Source: Planctomycetia bacterium
Lineage (GTDB): Bacteria > Planctomycetota > Planctomycetia > Pirellulales > Thermoguttaceae
Direction of reading: 5' to 3'
Length of the DNA: 48,500 bases
NCBI GenBank assembly: GCA_030527185.1
Contig: JAUNBF010000027.1
Span: 1 to 48,500, forward strand
Shown here: positions 34,658-42,954 of the stretch, piece by piece
Layout: every line of letters begins with the position of its first letter
Numbering within the stretch: the first letter of the stretch is position 1
The notes under the pieces: model-generated
The model's database searches: none
Told to the model about the DNA's origin: nothing
The model's input: the letters and a program-made list of their open reading frames with translations, nothing else
Translations under genes and position numbers: made by a program

Positions 34658-36940
34658 ATGTTGACAAGACTGGTTTTGGGGATGGCATTGTGCGCAATGA
34701 CCATTTCCACTGCACATGCCGCGATTTACGACGACCTGAACGAAAACTATGCCGAACTGTTTGGTTTGGGGGCACACTGGGTGGGAAGCGACTATACTTC
34801 CGGGAACTGGGTCGATCGGACAACCGGGAAAGTTGCCACTTCCAATGGAACGGTTTCCCAAGATGCCACGACGCAGAGTGTTTCTTTTGACGGTGGCTAT
34901 TTTACCGTTGCGGCTGCCGACAATCCTCTGGCAGGAGTACAGAATTACACCATTCTGGTCAATTTCACTCCCGAACAGGCCGGGGCAGGAAATAATACGA
35001 CAGCGTGGTATCAATGTACGGGTCTGGTGGATATGGAGATGCCAGGAATCCAAAATGACTGGGGACTGGAATATAACGGAGCCGGACAAATCGTGGCAGG
35101 AATAGGAATGCCAGGTTCCGCAGACTACCAGTCCCGTTCCGCCTCCACCGTCACGCTGAATCAAAGTTCTGTCGTTGGGGCTCGATTGAACGGAACGTCT
35201 CTCGCGGCGGTTTTCGACGGAAGTGCGGAATCGGCCTACACCTTACCCACGACACCTGCGGTACGGAATTCGTCCGGTTTCAGGATTGGACGTTGTGCCA
35301 CCAACAATAATGAGTATCACGGTTTGATTCGGGAAGTCCGCATGTTTAACCGTGCGTTGAACACCAGTGAGTTGAAATACTACTCGGCGGAAATGGCCAA
35401 TGATTTTGAGGCTGTGGAATATGGGCAGGTGGTCACGAATCCGGCTCACACCCTGATTACCGTCACGTCGGGCACAGCCGCCATGGAATTTACCGACACC
35501 ACCCTTCCGGCAGGCATTGCAGTGGGAGGGGGAACGGCCACCGCGTCCGCCACGCTTTCAGGAGCCAATCTCCATTCCATCAACATGACGTATCTTTTGC
35601 CGAATGGGAACCTGACGATTCAGACACCGCAGAGTGGTTTTGCCAATACGCTGAACATCCTGGGAGGAACGCTGGACACCTCTTCTGGAACATTTTCCAC
35701 AGCCAGCGATGCCCGGGTTATCATGACTGGTGGAAACTGGAATGGGCAAGCAGTCACTTTGGGGGGGCAAACCGTTTTTCAGATGACTGGTGGAACGATG
35801 ACGTTAAGTGGAACGAACACTTGGCAGCGAGTTTTGACAATCGACACACCTTTTGCCGTTATCCATGGCGGAACGGTCCATGCCGGGGAAGTCAATCTGG
35901 GAAACAACGCTTCGGGAACGCTGCTTTTTCAAAGTGGAACGATTTCGATAGCCAATACGAACATCGGGCGTTACAATACCGGAAATTTCTTCCAGGAAGG
36001 TGGGAATTTAACGGTCACGAATTATTTTTCCATGGGAGACCAGTCGAGCGGAAGTGGATATTACGAACTTTCCAATAACGGAACACTGAATGCCAGCATC
36101 GGTGCCATTGGAAACCGTGGCAGTGGAAGTTATCTGCAAAAAAGCGGAACGGCAACCTTTCGTTCCCTCAATGTGGGACACGACGGTGGAAATGCAAATT
36201 CCGGCGGTGCGGGAAGTATGGAGTTGCGGGGAGGAACTCTCACCGTAACTTCGAGAACCATCATCGGACAACCGATTGCCAACTCCAGCCGAGCTACCAA
36301 TACGCAGGGTTATTTCCTCCAGAGTGGCGGAACGTTCATGACACCGACACTGACGTTGGGAAATCAAATGTTGACGGGGAAAACGACCATTTTCGACCTG
36401 ACAGACGGCACGCTGAAAGCGGGAACGATTTCGGGCTATACCAATTTGCTGAATCTGACGGGCGGAATCCTGGAAACCCAACGTGTCGATGGGGATTTGA
36501 CCAATCGGGGAAGTACGCTCCGTTTGCTGGATGGCACGCCGACGACAATTACCGGGAATTTTCAGCAACTCGATGGGAAAATTGCCGTGGAATTGAGTTC
36601 CGACCTCGCTCAGAATTACGTTTTAACCGCCAACTCCTTCGACTTCGGCACGACCGGTGGTGTGGAGCTGATTTTCGATCCCGACGAACTTCTTCCGGGA
36701 ATGGAAATTGATATTACGTTGGCAACTCCCAATAGTGGTTATGACTGGTTGCCACAGTTGATTTCCGAATCGGATTGGGGCTACTACTTTTTCAGCGACT
36801 TCAACGCTGGAACGGGAACGCTTCATCTGGCCGTCAACAGTGGCGCGATTCCCGAACCATCCACCTGGTTGATGTTGTGCCTGGGAATCGTCGGCCTGGT
36901 CTCCTGGAAAAAGAGGAACTTGTGGAGAAAAAAGGCATGA
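34658..36940 (+). CDS. PEP-CTERM protein with LamG-like domain and autotransporter-type repeats
   Basis: A 760-residue secreted protein. The signal peptide is MLTRLVLGMALCAMTISTAHA. Residues about 20-260 form a LamG/concanavalin A-like lectin domain (SVSFDGGYFTVAA, TILVNFTPEQ, and the family end GLIREVRMFNRALNTSELKYY). From about 290 onward come short Gly/Thr/Asn-rich beta-helix repeats (MTGGTMTLSGTNTW, QEGGNLTVTNYFSMGD). The C-terminus is a PEP-CTERM signal (IPEPSTWLMLCLGIVGLVSW plus basic residues) for exosortase sorting. ATG 34658 has AAGGAGA eight bases upstream and begins at the signal peptide, although the frame is open back to 34520. The lectin-like domain suggests glycan binding at the cell surface. 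Its stop codon overlaps the next start (ATGA). Confidence 0.88.
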   Translation: MLTRLVLGMALCAMTISTAHAAIYDDLNENYAELFGLGAHWVGSDYTSGNWVDRTTGKVATSNGTVSQDATTQSVSFDGGYFTVAAADNPLAGVQNYTILVNFTPEQAGAGNNTTAWYQCTGLVDMEMPGIQNDWGLEYNGAGQIVAGIGMPGSADYQSRSASTVTLNQSSVVGARLNGTSLAAVFDGSAESAYTLPTTPAVRNSSGFRIGRCATNNNEYHGLIREVRMFNRALNTSELKYYSAEMANDFEAVEYGQVVTNPAHTLITVTSGTAAMEFTDTTLPAGIAVGGGTATASATLSGANLHSINMTYLLPNGNLTIQTPQSGFANTLNILGGTLDTSSGTFSTASDARVIMTGGNWNGQAVTLGGQTVFQMTGGTMTLSGTNTWQRVLTIDTPFAVIHGGTVHAGEVNLGNNASGTLLFQSGTISIANTNIGRYNTGNFFQEGGNLTVTNYFSMGDQSSGSGYYELSNNGTLNASIGAIGNRGSGSYLQKSGTATFRSLNVGHDGGNANSGGAGSMELRGGTLTVTSRTIIGQPIANSSRATNTQGYFLQSGGTFMTPTLTLGNQMLTGKTTIFDLTDGTLKAGTISGYTNLLNLTGGILETQRVDGDLTNRGSTLRLLDGTPTTITGNFQQLDGKIAVELSSDLAQNYVLTANSFDFGTTGGVELIFDPDELLPGMEIDITLATPNSGYDWLPQLISESDWGYYFFSDFNAGTGTLHLAVNSGAIPEPSTWLMLCLGIVGLVSWKKRNLWRKKA

Positions 36941-37350
36941 AATTTCGTTCGGGCAAAAAACTTTTTTGGGGATGTTGTTTTCTGGGACTTTTGGCCGGGT
37001 GTTCCTCCCCGGAATATCCCCGTGTCCGGTGGGAAGGAAACGTTACCCTTCGGGGAAAACCGATTCCTGCCGATGCCCTTGGAGAAATATTGGTCGTGAG
37101 CCAGGATGCCGGGCAATCCTCCCTGGCGGTCAAGAGCAGGATTGAAAACGGGCATTACGTTTTGGAGAATGTGCCGGTGGGCAAAGTGGTCGTGCAGTTT
37201 TCCCTTTATCGGGAACGTCCCGCCAAAAACAAGACGGACGCGGAGCGTGGAATCCGGGACGTGGAAAATCTGCTCCCCACCTCCTTTGCCAACCATCTTG
37301 CCATGGAGGCACGTGAAGATGAACTTGCCAAAGATTTCGATATTCGATAG
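36937..37350 (+). CDS. small lipoprotein in a DUF1559 operon
   Basis: A 137-residue protein with a lipoprotein signal ([16 protein letters not shown], lipidated Cys22). The remainder, with [18 protein letters not shown] and [18 protein letters not shown], is a small beta-sandwich like the carboxypeptidase-regulatory (transthyretin-like) lipoproteins often found beside DUF1559 genes in Planctomycetes. The start codon overlaps the stop of the PEP-CTERM gene (ATGA), indicating translational coupling; AAAGG precedes it. The function is unknown. A longer upstream frame exists but lies within the PEP-CTERM gene and gives no signal sequence. Confidence 0.75.
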   Translation: MKFRSGKKLFWGCCFLGLLAGCSSPEYPRVRWEGNVTLRGKPIPADALGEILVVSQDAGQSSLAVKSRIENGHYVLENVPVGKVVVQFSLYRERPAKNKTDAERGIRDVENLLPTSFANHLAMEAREDELAKDFDIR

Positions 37351-37372
37351 GAAACACAAAAAGGGGGACACG

Positions 37373-38377
37373 ATGAAAAAAGGGTTTACGCTGGTGGAGT
37401 TGTTGGTGGTGATTGCCATCATTGGAATGTTGGTCGGATTGCTCTTGCCTGCCGTCCAACAGGCGCGGGAAGCGGCTCGTAAAATGCAGTGTTCCAACAA
37501 TCTGAAAAACCTTTCCCTCGGAATGCTGAACTACGAATCGGCGCATGGTGGTTTTCCCTACGGTTGTTATTCGTGGCTCCAGGAAAACCCCAAACGAACG
37601 AAAAGCGATTACTGGGAAGAGCATTGCTGGTACTCGTTCGTCATGCCGTATATCGAACAGAAAGCACTTTACGAGATGCTCGATTTGGACGTTGTGATGT
37701 CTCATGCCAACAATTATGTTCCCCGAACGACGAAGTGTGCCATTTTTGCCTGTCCCTCGGATATGGGTCAGGTGGAGAATGAATTTGAGTCTTCCAACGC
37801 TGCCGCGTACGCGAAATTGCGGGGAAACTACGTCGCCAACTGGGGAAATACCAATTACGGCCAGACCAGTATCGGCTCGCCGTCGGAAAATGTGGAGATC
37901 AACGATCAGACCAACTACGATGCCAATAATCAGAAATTTCTCGGAGCACCGTTTGCCAGAGGGAAAAAAGTCACCTTGCAACAAATTCGCGACGGTTTGA
38001 GCAACACATTACTCATGTCGGAAACGAAAGTCATTCCTCCGACCGGAAACAGTTGGGGCGGTCCGATCAGCGAAATTTCGATCTGCGTCGGTGGGCAACA
38101 GTTTTCCGGCTGGCATACCCCGAATTCCAATATCGGCGACCGGATTTCCCGTCAGAAACTGGGAGATGCGATTTATCTTCAAAACGCGATTCCCGTTCCC
38201 ACCATGGTCAGTGGCTACGACAACCAGATCATGACTGCCCGCAGCCACCATTCCGGCGGTGTGAATGTCTCCCGGTGCGACGGTTCGGTCTCCTTTATCG
38301 GCAATGGCATTGCTCTTTACACCTGGCGTGCGATTACCTCCGCGGCAGGCAGTGAAAGCAATACGCAAACGGATTGA
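37373..38377 (+). CDS. DUF1559 pseudopilin-like protein
   Basis: A 334-residue protein with a prepilin leader and helix ([20 protein letters not shown], then [17 protein letters not shown]). The C-terminal DUF1559 signature is [21 protein letters not shown] 37373 has AAGGGGG eight bases upstream and is 22 bases after the lipoprotein gene, so it ends a three-gene operon. The frame continues upstream through the lipoprotein gene, but only this start gives the prepilin N-terminus. The first 40 residues are nearly identical to those of the protein at 17.1 kb, while the bodies differ widely. Confidence 0.92.
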   Translation: MKKGFTLVELLVVIAIIGMLVGLLLPAVQQAREAARKMQCSNNLKNLSLGMLNYESAHGGFPYGCYSWLQENPKRTKSDYWEEHCWYSFVMPYIEQKALYEMLDLDVVMSHANNYVPRTTKCAIFACPSDMGQVENEFESSNAAAYAKLRGNYVANWGNTNYGQTSIGSPSENVEINDQTNYDANNQKFLGAPFARGKKVTLQQIRDGLSNTLLMSETKVIPPTGNSWGGPISEISICVGGQQFSGWHTPNSNIGDRISRQKLGDAIYLQNAIPVPTMVSGYDNQIMTARSHHSGGVNVSRCDGSVSFIGNGIALYTWRAITSAAGSESNTQTD

Positions 38378-38463
38378 AAAAATATTTCCTGAAAATTCCT
38401 CTCATTTTCATCCAAATATTCCCCAAAATCTCTTTCCGGGAGGTGAAAATGCGTTTCCGGGAC

Positions 38464-38491
38464 TTGATTTTTCTGGACTTCGCGATATAAT
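38464..38491 (+). promoter_or_regulatory. infA promoter
   Basis: TTGATT (38464-38469), 16 bases, TATAAT (38486-38491). Confidence 0.65.
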
Positions 38492-38534
38492 GTTACAAAT
38501 GTTTTTTGTCAAATATCTTCCGAAGGAGAAAAAA

Positions 38535-38765
38535 ATGAGCGGAAACGGAAAAGAAGAAGCGATTGAAGTGACGGGAATTGTTCGGGAAGCGGTGCGTGGC
38601 GCGTTTCGGGTGCAGTTGGAAAACAGCGAACATATCGTGTTGTGTCATCTGGGCGGCAAAATGCGAAAAAACTATATCCGCGTGGTTCCGGGAGATCGCG
38701 TGACGGTGGAAGTCAGTCCGTACGACTTTACCAAAGGACGAATCACCTATCGGGATCGTGGTTAA
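38535..38765 (+). CDS. infA: translation initiation factor IF-1
   Basis: A 76-residue S1-like OB-fold protein that binds the ribosomal A site with IF-2 and IF-3 during initiation. The sequence [20 protein letters not shown], then [22 protein letters not shown] and the ending [10 protein letters not shown], is IF-1 with all usual blocks. It starts [12 protein letters not shown] with an ideal AAGGAG site; a longer upstream frame is excluded by the promoter position. It is not next to ribosomal protein genes, unlike in many bacteria. Confidence 0.97.
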   Translation: MSGNGKEEAIEVTGIVREAVRGAFRVQLENSEHIVLCHLGGKMRKNYIRVVPGDRVTVEVSPYDFTKGRITYRDRG

Positions 38766-39179
38766 ATCCTCCCTCCTGGAACCTTTCCGTCCCTCTTCCG
38801 CCAACGCCCTCCGTTTGACGGGTTTTTCTGTTGGATGGAACTCCTTCTTTCTCTTTTCGATAGTTTATCCACCTCTTTTCCAAATGGGTTGAGTTTCCAG
38901 GCCATCAGGACGTAAAATGGAAAATTCAGGGAATATCTAGAGATTTTGCCAATCTGGCCTGTTACAGAAAGAATAGGGCTATCCATAAATCTTTCGATGA
39001 AAAATTTCAGGATAGCCGAAGTATAAAAAGTAAAGAAAGAGGAGATGCGGGATAGGACTGGAGGAGCGTCATTCCTGTTTTTCCATCCCTTTGAAGGACA
39101 GTTTCTTCAAAGTTATCGTGAAAAAGGACGGGCTTGGTAGTCTCAAGGCTTAAAAATCCTGAGAAAGAAGGAACTCAAA
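38766..39179. other. non-coding region with hairpins before the 100-aa gene
   Basis: CCGT/ACGG followed by GTTTTT near 38810-38827 may be a weak infA terminator. GGCTATCC (38967-38974) can pair with GGATAGCC (39011-39018) around a long AT-rich loop, in what may be the leader of the next gene. No tRNA or known riboswitch was recognised. Confidence 0.35.
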
Positions 39180-39482
39180 ATGAGCACTACATTATCCTAT
39201 GACCCGATTTTAAATCTTGTGGTGGATGTGTTGTCACGCATTGAGAATCGGCAGGTGGATTACAAGAATTTATCCATGGCAGCAATTGTCCGCAACGGTT
39301 ATTACATCGGGTTGTCATATAAGTCGGACAAAACGTTTGTCATCTGGCGTTCCGGGAGCGAATCGGTCGAATTTTACGATCGTGCCACAGGAAATTTGCT
39401 GGAATCCGTACGCACCGGAGATGCCCCGGTTGGTATGGAACTGGAAGATTCGTCCGTACCCTCTTCTATCATGCACGTATAA
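39180..39482 (+). CDS. hypothetical 100-aa protein
   Basis: I do not recognise this protein. It has no signal peptide or membrane segment and is probably a small cytoplasmic alpha/beta protein: a helix (YDPILNLVVDVLSRIEN), then strands (IVRNGYYIGLSYKSDKTFVIW and ESVEFYDRATGNLLES). ATG 39180 has GAAGGA before it, and a clear hairpin terminator lies 25 bases after the stop codon, so it is likely a real, independently transcribed gene. Its upstream region of over 400 bases is unusually long. Confidence 0.6.
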   Translation: MSTTLSYDPILNLVVDVLSRIENRQVDYKNLSMAAIVRNGYYIGLSYKSDKTFVIWRSGSESVEFYDRATGNLLESVRTGDAPVGMELEDSSVPSSIMHV

Positions 39483-39506
39483 CCGCTTCTACGCCTGTAT
39501 CCAAAT

Positions 39507-39541
39507 AAAAAACACATTCTCGAAAATGGGAATGTGTTTTT
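39507..39541. terminator. bidirectional terminator
   Basis: AAAACACATTC, a 10-base loop, GAATGTGTTTT and a further T. The flanking A and T runs allow termination of both the 100-aa gene and the converging large gene. Confidence 0.75.
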
Positions 39542-39571
39542 ATTTTGGCGGAACTTTTCCAGGATGCCGAT

Positions 39572-42259
39572 TCAGGGAAGATTTTCCAGCAGGATCGTTT
39601 TTCCTAGAGGCAAATGGATTTCCGCCTGAGAGGAATCGGAAATTTTCTCACCGGTAATCGCATTTCGGAGTTTTCCCCGCGGATTCTTTCCCGTGACGGT
39701 CAATATTCCATCTTCCGCACCATGCAGGAGAATGTACGGTCCGTTCGCCCAGACATTGCAGGGACGGTCGGTAAAACGGTGAACGCCAGCTTCCTCAACG
39801 GCCTGGAGAAGTTCTTCCAAACGCAGTCCCTCCTGCGTCACCCAAAGAATGACGCTTTTTCCTGCGGCACGGCGAATGGCCTCTTTTTGCGCGTCGGAAA
39901 AACAGGCAGCCAGGGGAATCACGCATAATTTGGGGGGTGTCAAACGTCCCTCAAGCAGGTCGTCGAGCAGGTATTGTCCATAAGAAGTTCCCGCTCTTCC
40001 CAGTGGTTCCCGGATACGTCCCAACATATTTTGGGTAAAACGCCCATGCGCGAATCGCAAAGCTGCCGTTTCGTCCACAAAAATACCGACTTCAGGCATA
40101 TAGGGGGTGGGATTTTGCAGAAAATACTCATCGACCGCCTTCAAATCCCGCATTACCTGCCACAACCGCTCATCGTTGAACCAGCCGGACGACCCTAAAT
40201 CCATCCACCAGGTTCCGAAATTGCGGAGGGCGCATTGTCCGGTATTCCGCAAAAGGAGTTCGCAAGTTCCTTCGGGCGTTGCCGCGCCACTGTCCCAGCC
40301 GGGGAAGTGCCCTCCCATCACACGATGGGTTCGGGTGTCGTCCTCTTCGAGATACATTTTTCCCGCCAAAGCAACACTTTCCGCCGGCACCATGCAGGCT
40401 CCACTCCCCCCCGGTCGACGGTCAGAATACGACATGGGTGAACAGAGAATATCCACATCGGGAGAGTCCAACACCTGTCGAAGAGCATAATGGGCACTGT
40501 AACCGGGACCGTGGGGAATCGTCGCGAGTTCAAAAGAATAACCGTAGAAAAAGACCGATAACTTTTTCCCCGCGGTCTCTTTCCGAATGGTTTTTCCCAG
40601 AGCCAGAATGGTATCCGCCATCTGTTTTTGGATAAAAACATGACAGTCGACAATCGGACGGAATTTTTTCTCCGTTTCAGGATTGAGAAGAGGAATCCGC
40701 GCCGCTTCCTCCCAAAGTTCCAGCGAAGGCACCGTGGCGGTATCCAACGTCACTTCCGAATTTCCCCAGGCATTTTGCAGTGCCGAATCGTTCGGATAGG
40801 TCGTTTTCAACCACGCTCGCCAGGCACGTTCATCCGCCTTGCCGTACCAGGCTCTTCCTTTCATCCAGCTGCCGTACGTGAACCATTCGCTGGTATTTTG
40901 CCCACCAGGATGATAACCGGCGATCGAATGGCCAAATTTTTCTTCCAGATGCCGGATTGTTGCCGCCAGCGTTTCCACCGCAGCCTCTCGATATTTCCAC
41001 GACGCGACAGAGGCCTGGGAAGTCCGCCCCCCCTCACTTTGCGACGAGATTCCTTTCCAGACCATGAGTTCTTCGGGATTCCGCTCCTTCCACCAGTCGG
41101 GAGCATTCATGCTGATTCGGGGAATGAGCAGCGCGTGAGGATTTTCCTTCAGGATTTTCTCGACATAAGTATCGACCATTTTCCAATCCTGATTTCCATC
41201 CGCGTCTTTCCAAACCGAGGGAAGCGGGAAGGAAATAAAGGAGACGTCGGCCTCTTGAGCCAGGTGAATCTGCGATTCGAGGACTCCTTTTGACGCGGAG
41301 GTTCCCATCAATGGCATGTAAGGCGTGCCTGCCCGGTATACCTGAACACGCACATCTCGCGGCGAGTCGCCACGCATCCAGAACGAAATTCGGTAGGTTT
41401 TGTCTTTCCGAAAAGTGAGATTTTTATGATGGTGCAGATGGAAATCGGTAGGAAGTATCTCTTTTTGAGGGAAAATCTCAATTGCCAACGCGGACGAACC
41501 CTCGACACCATACGCTGGCTCGACGGCCACGCTGGCAATCGGAATTTTCTTGTATTCCCTGTTCCAGGCACCCCAGGACGCGGAAAAATCAGACTCCTTT
41601 TCAAAAGAATACGGCCCCACCACCCATTTCCCGGTCTCCAGTTCCTGAATGGCAATGTTGTCAATATAAATTTTTCCAGGCTGGGTTCCGAATCGAAAAT
41701 GGAGCGTTCCCGACCCCTCCGCATCCAGAAGTGGCTGAAATGTCCAGGTATATTCCTGATACTCTTTCTGGCACAGCAGAGGTGCGGTTCCCATTCCTCC
41801 CCAAAACATCCGACTTCGCACCGGTTTCCCATCCACCACGATCTGAGGCACCCCCTGAATCGTCTGGACGCGAACAGACTCTGCCCCATCCACCGGGATA
41901 TTCCCTAAAAAGAGAGGGAACAAAAGCAACAACGCTCTTTTCCGTTTCCGCCATGGTTTTTGAAGCAGCAGAATGGTCAAAAAACAGGGAATGAAGGTGT
42001 AAAGGAGAAAAACGCGGATTTCCGCCCACGCTTTCCACGAAAAATCCGCCGGTTTGGGAGCTTTTCGCTTTTTCGGTTGCGGTTTTGCGTCCCCTGGCAC
42101 TTCCTGAGGAGGCTGCATTCGCGCCGCCTTCGCCGCGCGAGCTTTCTGTACCATCGCCCGAACGTCGTCCGCCCAGGGTGTCCAGCTAATCGGCACCAGA
42201 GAGAGCGTCAACAAAATCCATGCCAGCAGTAAAACGGTCATCCGTCGTAATGTTTTCAT
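39572..42259 (-). CDS. membrane-anchored GH42/beta-galactosidase-like protein
   Basis: An 895-residue protein with an unusual N-terminus. It has one hydrophobic helix at residues 7-25, a Lys/Ala/Pro-rich stretch (35-78), a second helix (82-100), and then a basic patch KRKR with a third hydrophobic segment (109-121) that looks like an internal signal peptide. From about residue 125 it is extracellular. A carbohydrate-binding-like beta domain (IYIDNIAIQELETGKWV and TYRISFWMRGDSPRDVRVQV) is followed by a TIM barrel resembling GH42-type beta-galactosidases of Planctomycetes and Lentisphaerae, with HPGGQNTSEWF near residue 460 (possible acid/base Glu) and YLEEDDTRTHRV (possible nucleophile Glu). 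The assignment is from pattern memory. ATG 42259 overlaps the previous stop (ATGA), arguing for coupling to the DUF4405 gene. Confidence 0.65.
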   Translation of the reverse strand: MKTLRRMTVLLLAWILLTLSLVPISWTPWADDVRAMVQKARAAKAARMQPPQEVPGDAKPQPKKRKAPKPADFSWKAWAEIRVFLLYTFIPCFLTILLLQKPWRKRKRALLLLFPLFLGNIPVDGAESVRVQTIQGVPQIVVDGKPVRSRMFWGGMGTAPLLCQKEYQEYTWTFQPLLDAEGSGTLHFRFGTQPGKIYIDNIAIQELETGKWVVGPYSFEKESDFSASWGAWNREYKKIPIASVAVEPAYGVEGSSALAIEIFPQKEILPTDFHLHHHKNLTFRKDKTYRISFWMRGDSPRDVRVQVYRAGTPYMPLMGTSASKGVLESQIHLAQEADVSFISFPLPSVWKDADGNQDWKMVDTYVEKILKENPHALLIPRISMNAPDWWKERNPEELMVWKGISSQSEGGRTSQASVASWKYREAAVETLAATIRHLEEKFGHSIAGYHPGGQNTSEWFTYGSWMKGRAWYGKADERAWRAWLKTTYPNDSALQNAWGNSEVTLDTATVPSLELWEEAARIPLLNPETEKKFRPIVDCHVFIQKQMADTILALGKTIRKETAGKKLSVFFYGYSFELATIPHGPGYSAHYALRQVLDSPDVDILCSPMSYSDRRPGGSGACMVPAESVALAGKMYLEEDDTRTHRVMGGHFPGWDSGAATPEGTCELLLRNTGQCALRNFGTWWMDLGSSGWFNDERLWQVMRDLKAVDEYFLQNPTPYMPEVGIFVDETAALRFAHGRFTQNMLGRIREPLGRAGTSYGQYLLDDLLEGRLTPPKLCVIPLAACFSDAQKEAIRRAAGKSVILWVTQEGLRLEELLQAVEEAGVHRFTDRPCNVWANGPYILLHGAEDGILTVTGKNPRGKLRNAITGEKISDSSQAEIHLPLGKTILLENLP

Positions 42260-42720
42260 GACTCTTTTCCTTCCTTTTTTGTTTTTCGCCGTTTCGCAAT
42301 CTGCCAAATCCAATTCCAGTGCATTCCCAAATGAATACCGAGCATCATGTAAAGCACGAAAATGGAACGTTTGTGGATGTAACTCATAAAACCATCGTTC
42401 GGAATCAGGATTCCCAACCGGGGAAGAAAATCACGGGAAATCAGGATTCCACTGAGCATCACCACGCCCATACAGGTATACAACAGGATATTCCAGACAA
42501 AATTGAATTTTTGCCGTTTGGGAAATCGAGGGTTCGTCCATTGTTTCGCGGTTCCCCAAATCACCTCCCAATTCCAAAGGAGGTGGAGCAACAGCAGAGG
42601 AATCAGAAGAATGGACAACCATTCGTGAATCAAATCTCCGGTAACTTTATGCAACGCTACCGCGATCATCCCTACCAACAGAAGGATGTCCAAAACAAAA
42701 CGTCGTGATGCGGGTCTCAT
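42256..42720 (-). CDS. DUF4405 cytochrome b-like membrane protein
   Basis: A 154-residue inner-membrane protein with four hydrophobic helices. Conserved histidines at helix ends (ALHKVTGDLIHEWLS, LLLLHLLWNW, YIHKRS and GIHLGMHWNW) fit DUF4405, a small cytochrome b561-like family expected to bind two hemes and pass electrons across the membrane. ATG 42720 has an ideal AAAGGAGG site; the frame is open 37 codons further, but the promoter lies there. The following gene overlaps by four bases. A cytochrome b coupled to a glycosidase-like protein is odd; the partner may be the N-terminal membrane part of that protein. Confidence 0.75.
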   Translation of the reverse strand: MRPASRRFVLDILLLVGMIAVALHKVTGDLIHEWLSILLIPLLLLHLLWNWEVIWGTAKQWTNPRFPKRQKFNFVWNILLYTCMGVVMLSGILISRDFLPRLGILIPNDGFMSYIHKRSIFVLYMMLGIHLGMHWNWIWQIAKRRKTKKEGKES

Positions 42721-42754
42721 GAAGACCTCCTTTCCTAAATCAAGCCATAGGGAA

Positions 42755-42783
42755 ATTATACCAAAGGAAAGGACGTCTGGCAA
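42755..42783 (-). promoter_or_regulatory. promoter of the DUF4405/GH42-like operon
   Basis: On the minus strand TTGCCA (42778-42783), 17 bases, TATAAT (42755-42760). Confidence 0.65.
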
Positions 42784-42860
42784 GTGGGCTATTTTTTCCA
42801 GGGAAAACCCAAGTGAAAGATGTATAACCATCCATTTTTCAGAACGAAGTCGAAAAAAAC

Positions 42861-42889
42861 TTGACTTTAAATGACAACTTTGTTATAAT
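42861..42889 (+). promoter_or_regulatory. promoter of the SYLF gene
   Basis: TTGACT (42861-42866), 17 bases, TATAAT (42884-42889). The TTG at 42895 is only six bases downstream of the -10 box, which excludes it as a start codon and supports ATG 42955. Confidence 0.7.
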
Positions 42890-42954
42890 CATCGTTGAGG
42901 AAGTCCCAAAGAATGTCCCAAATTCCATCAACCAAAGAAATCCAAGAGGGAAAA

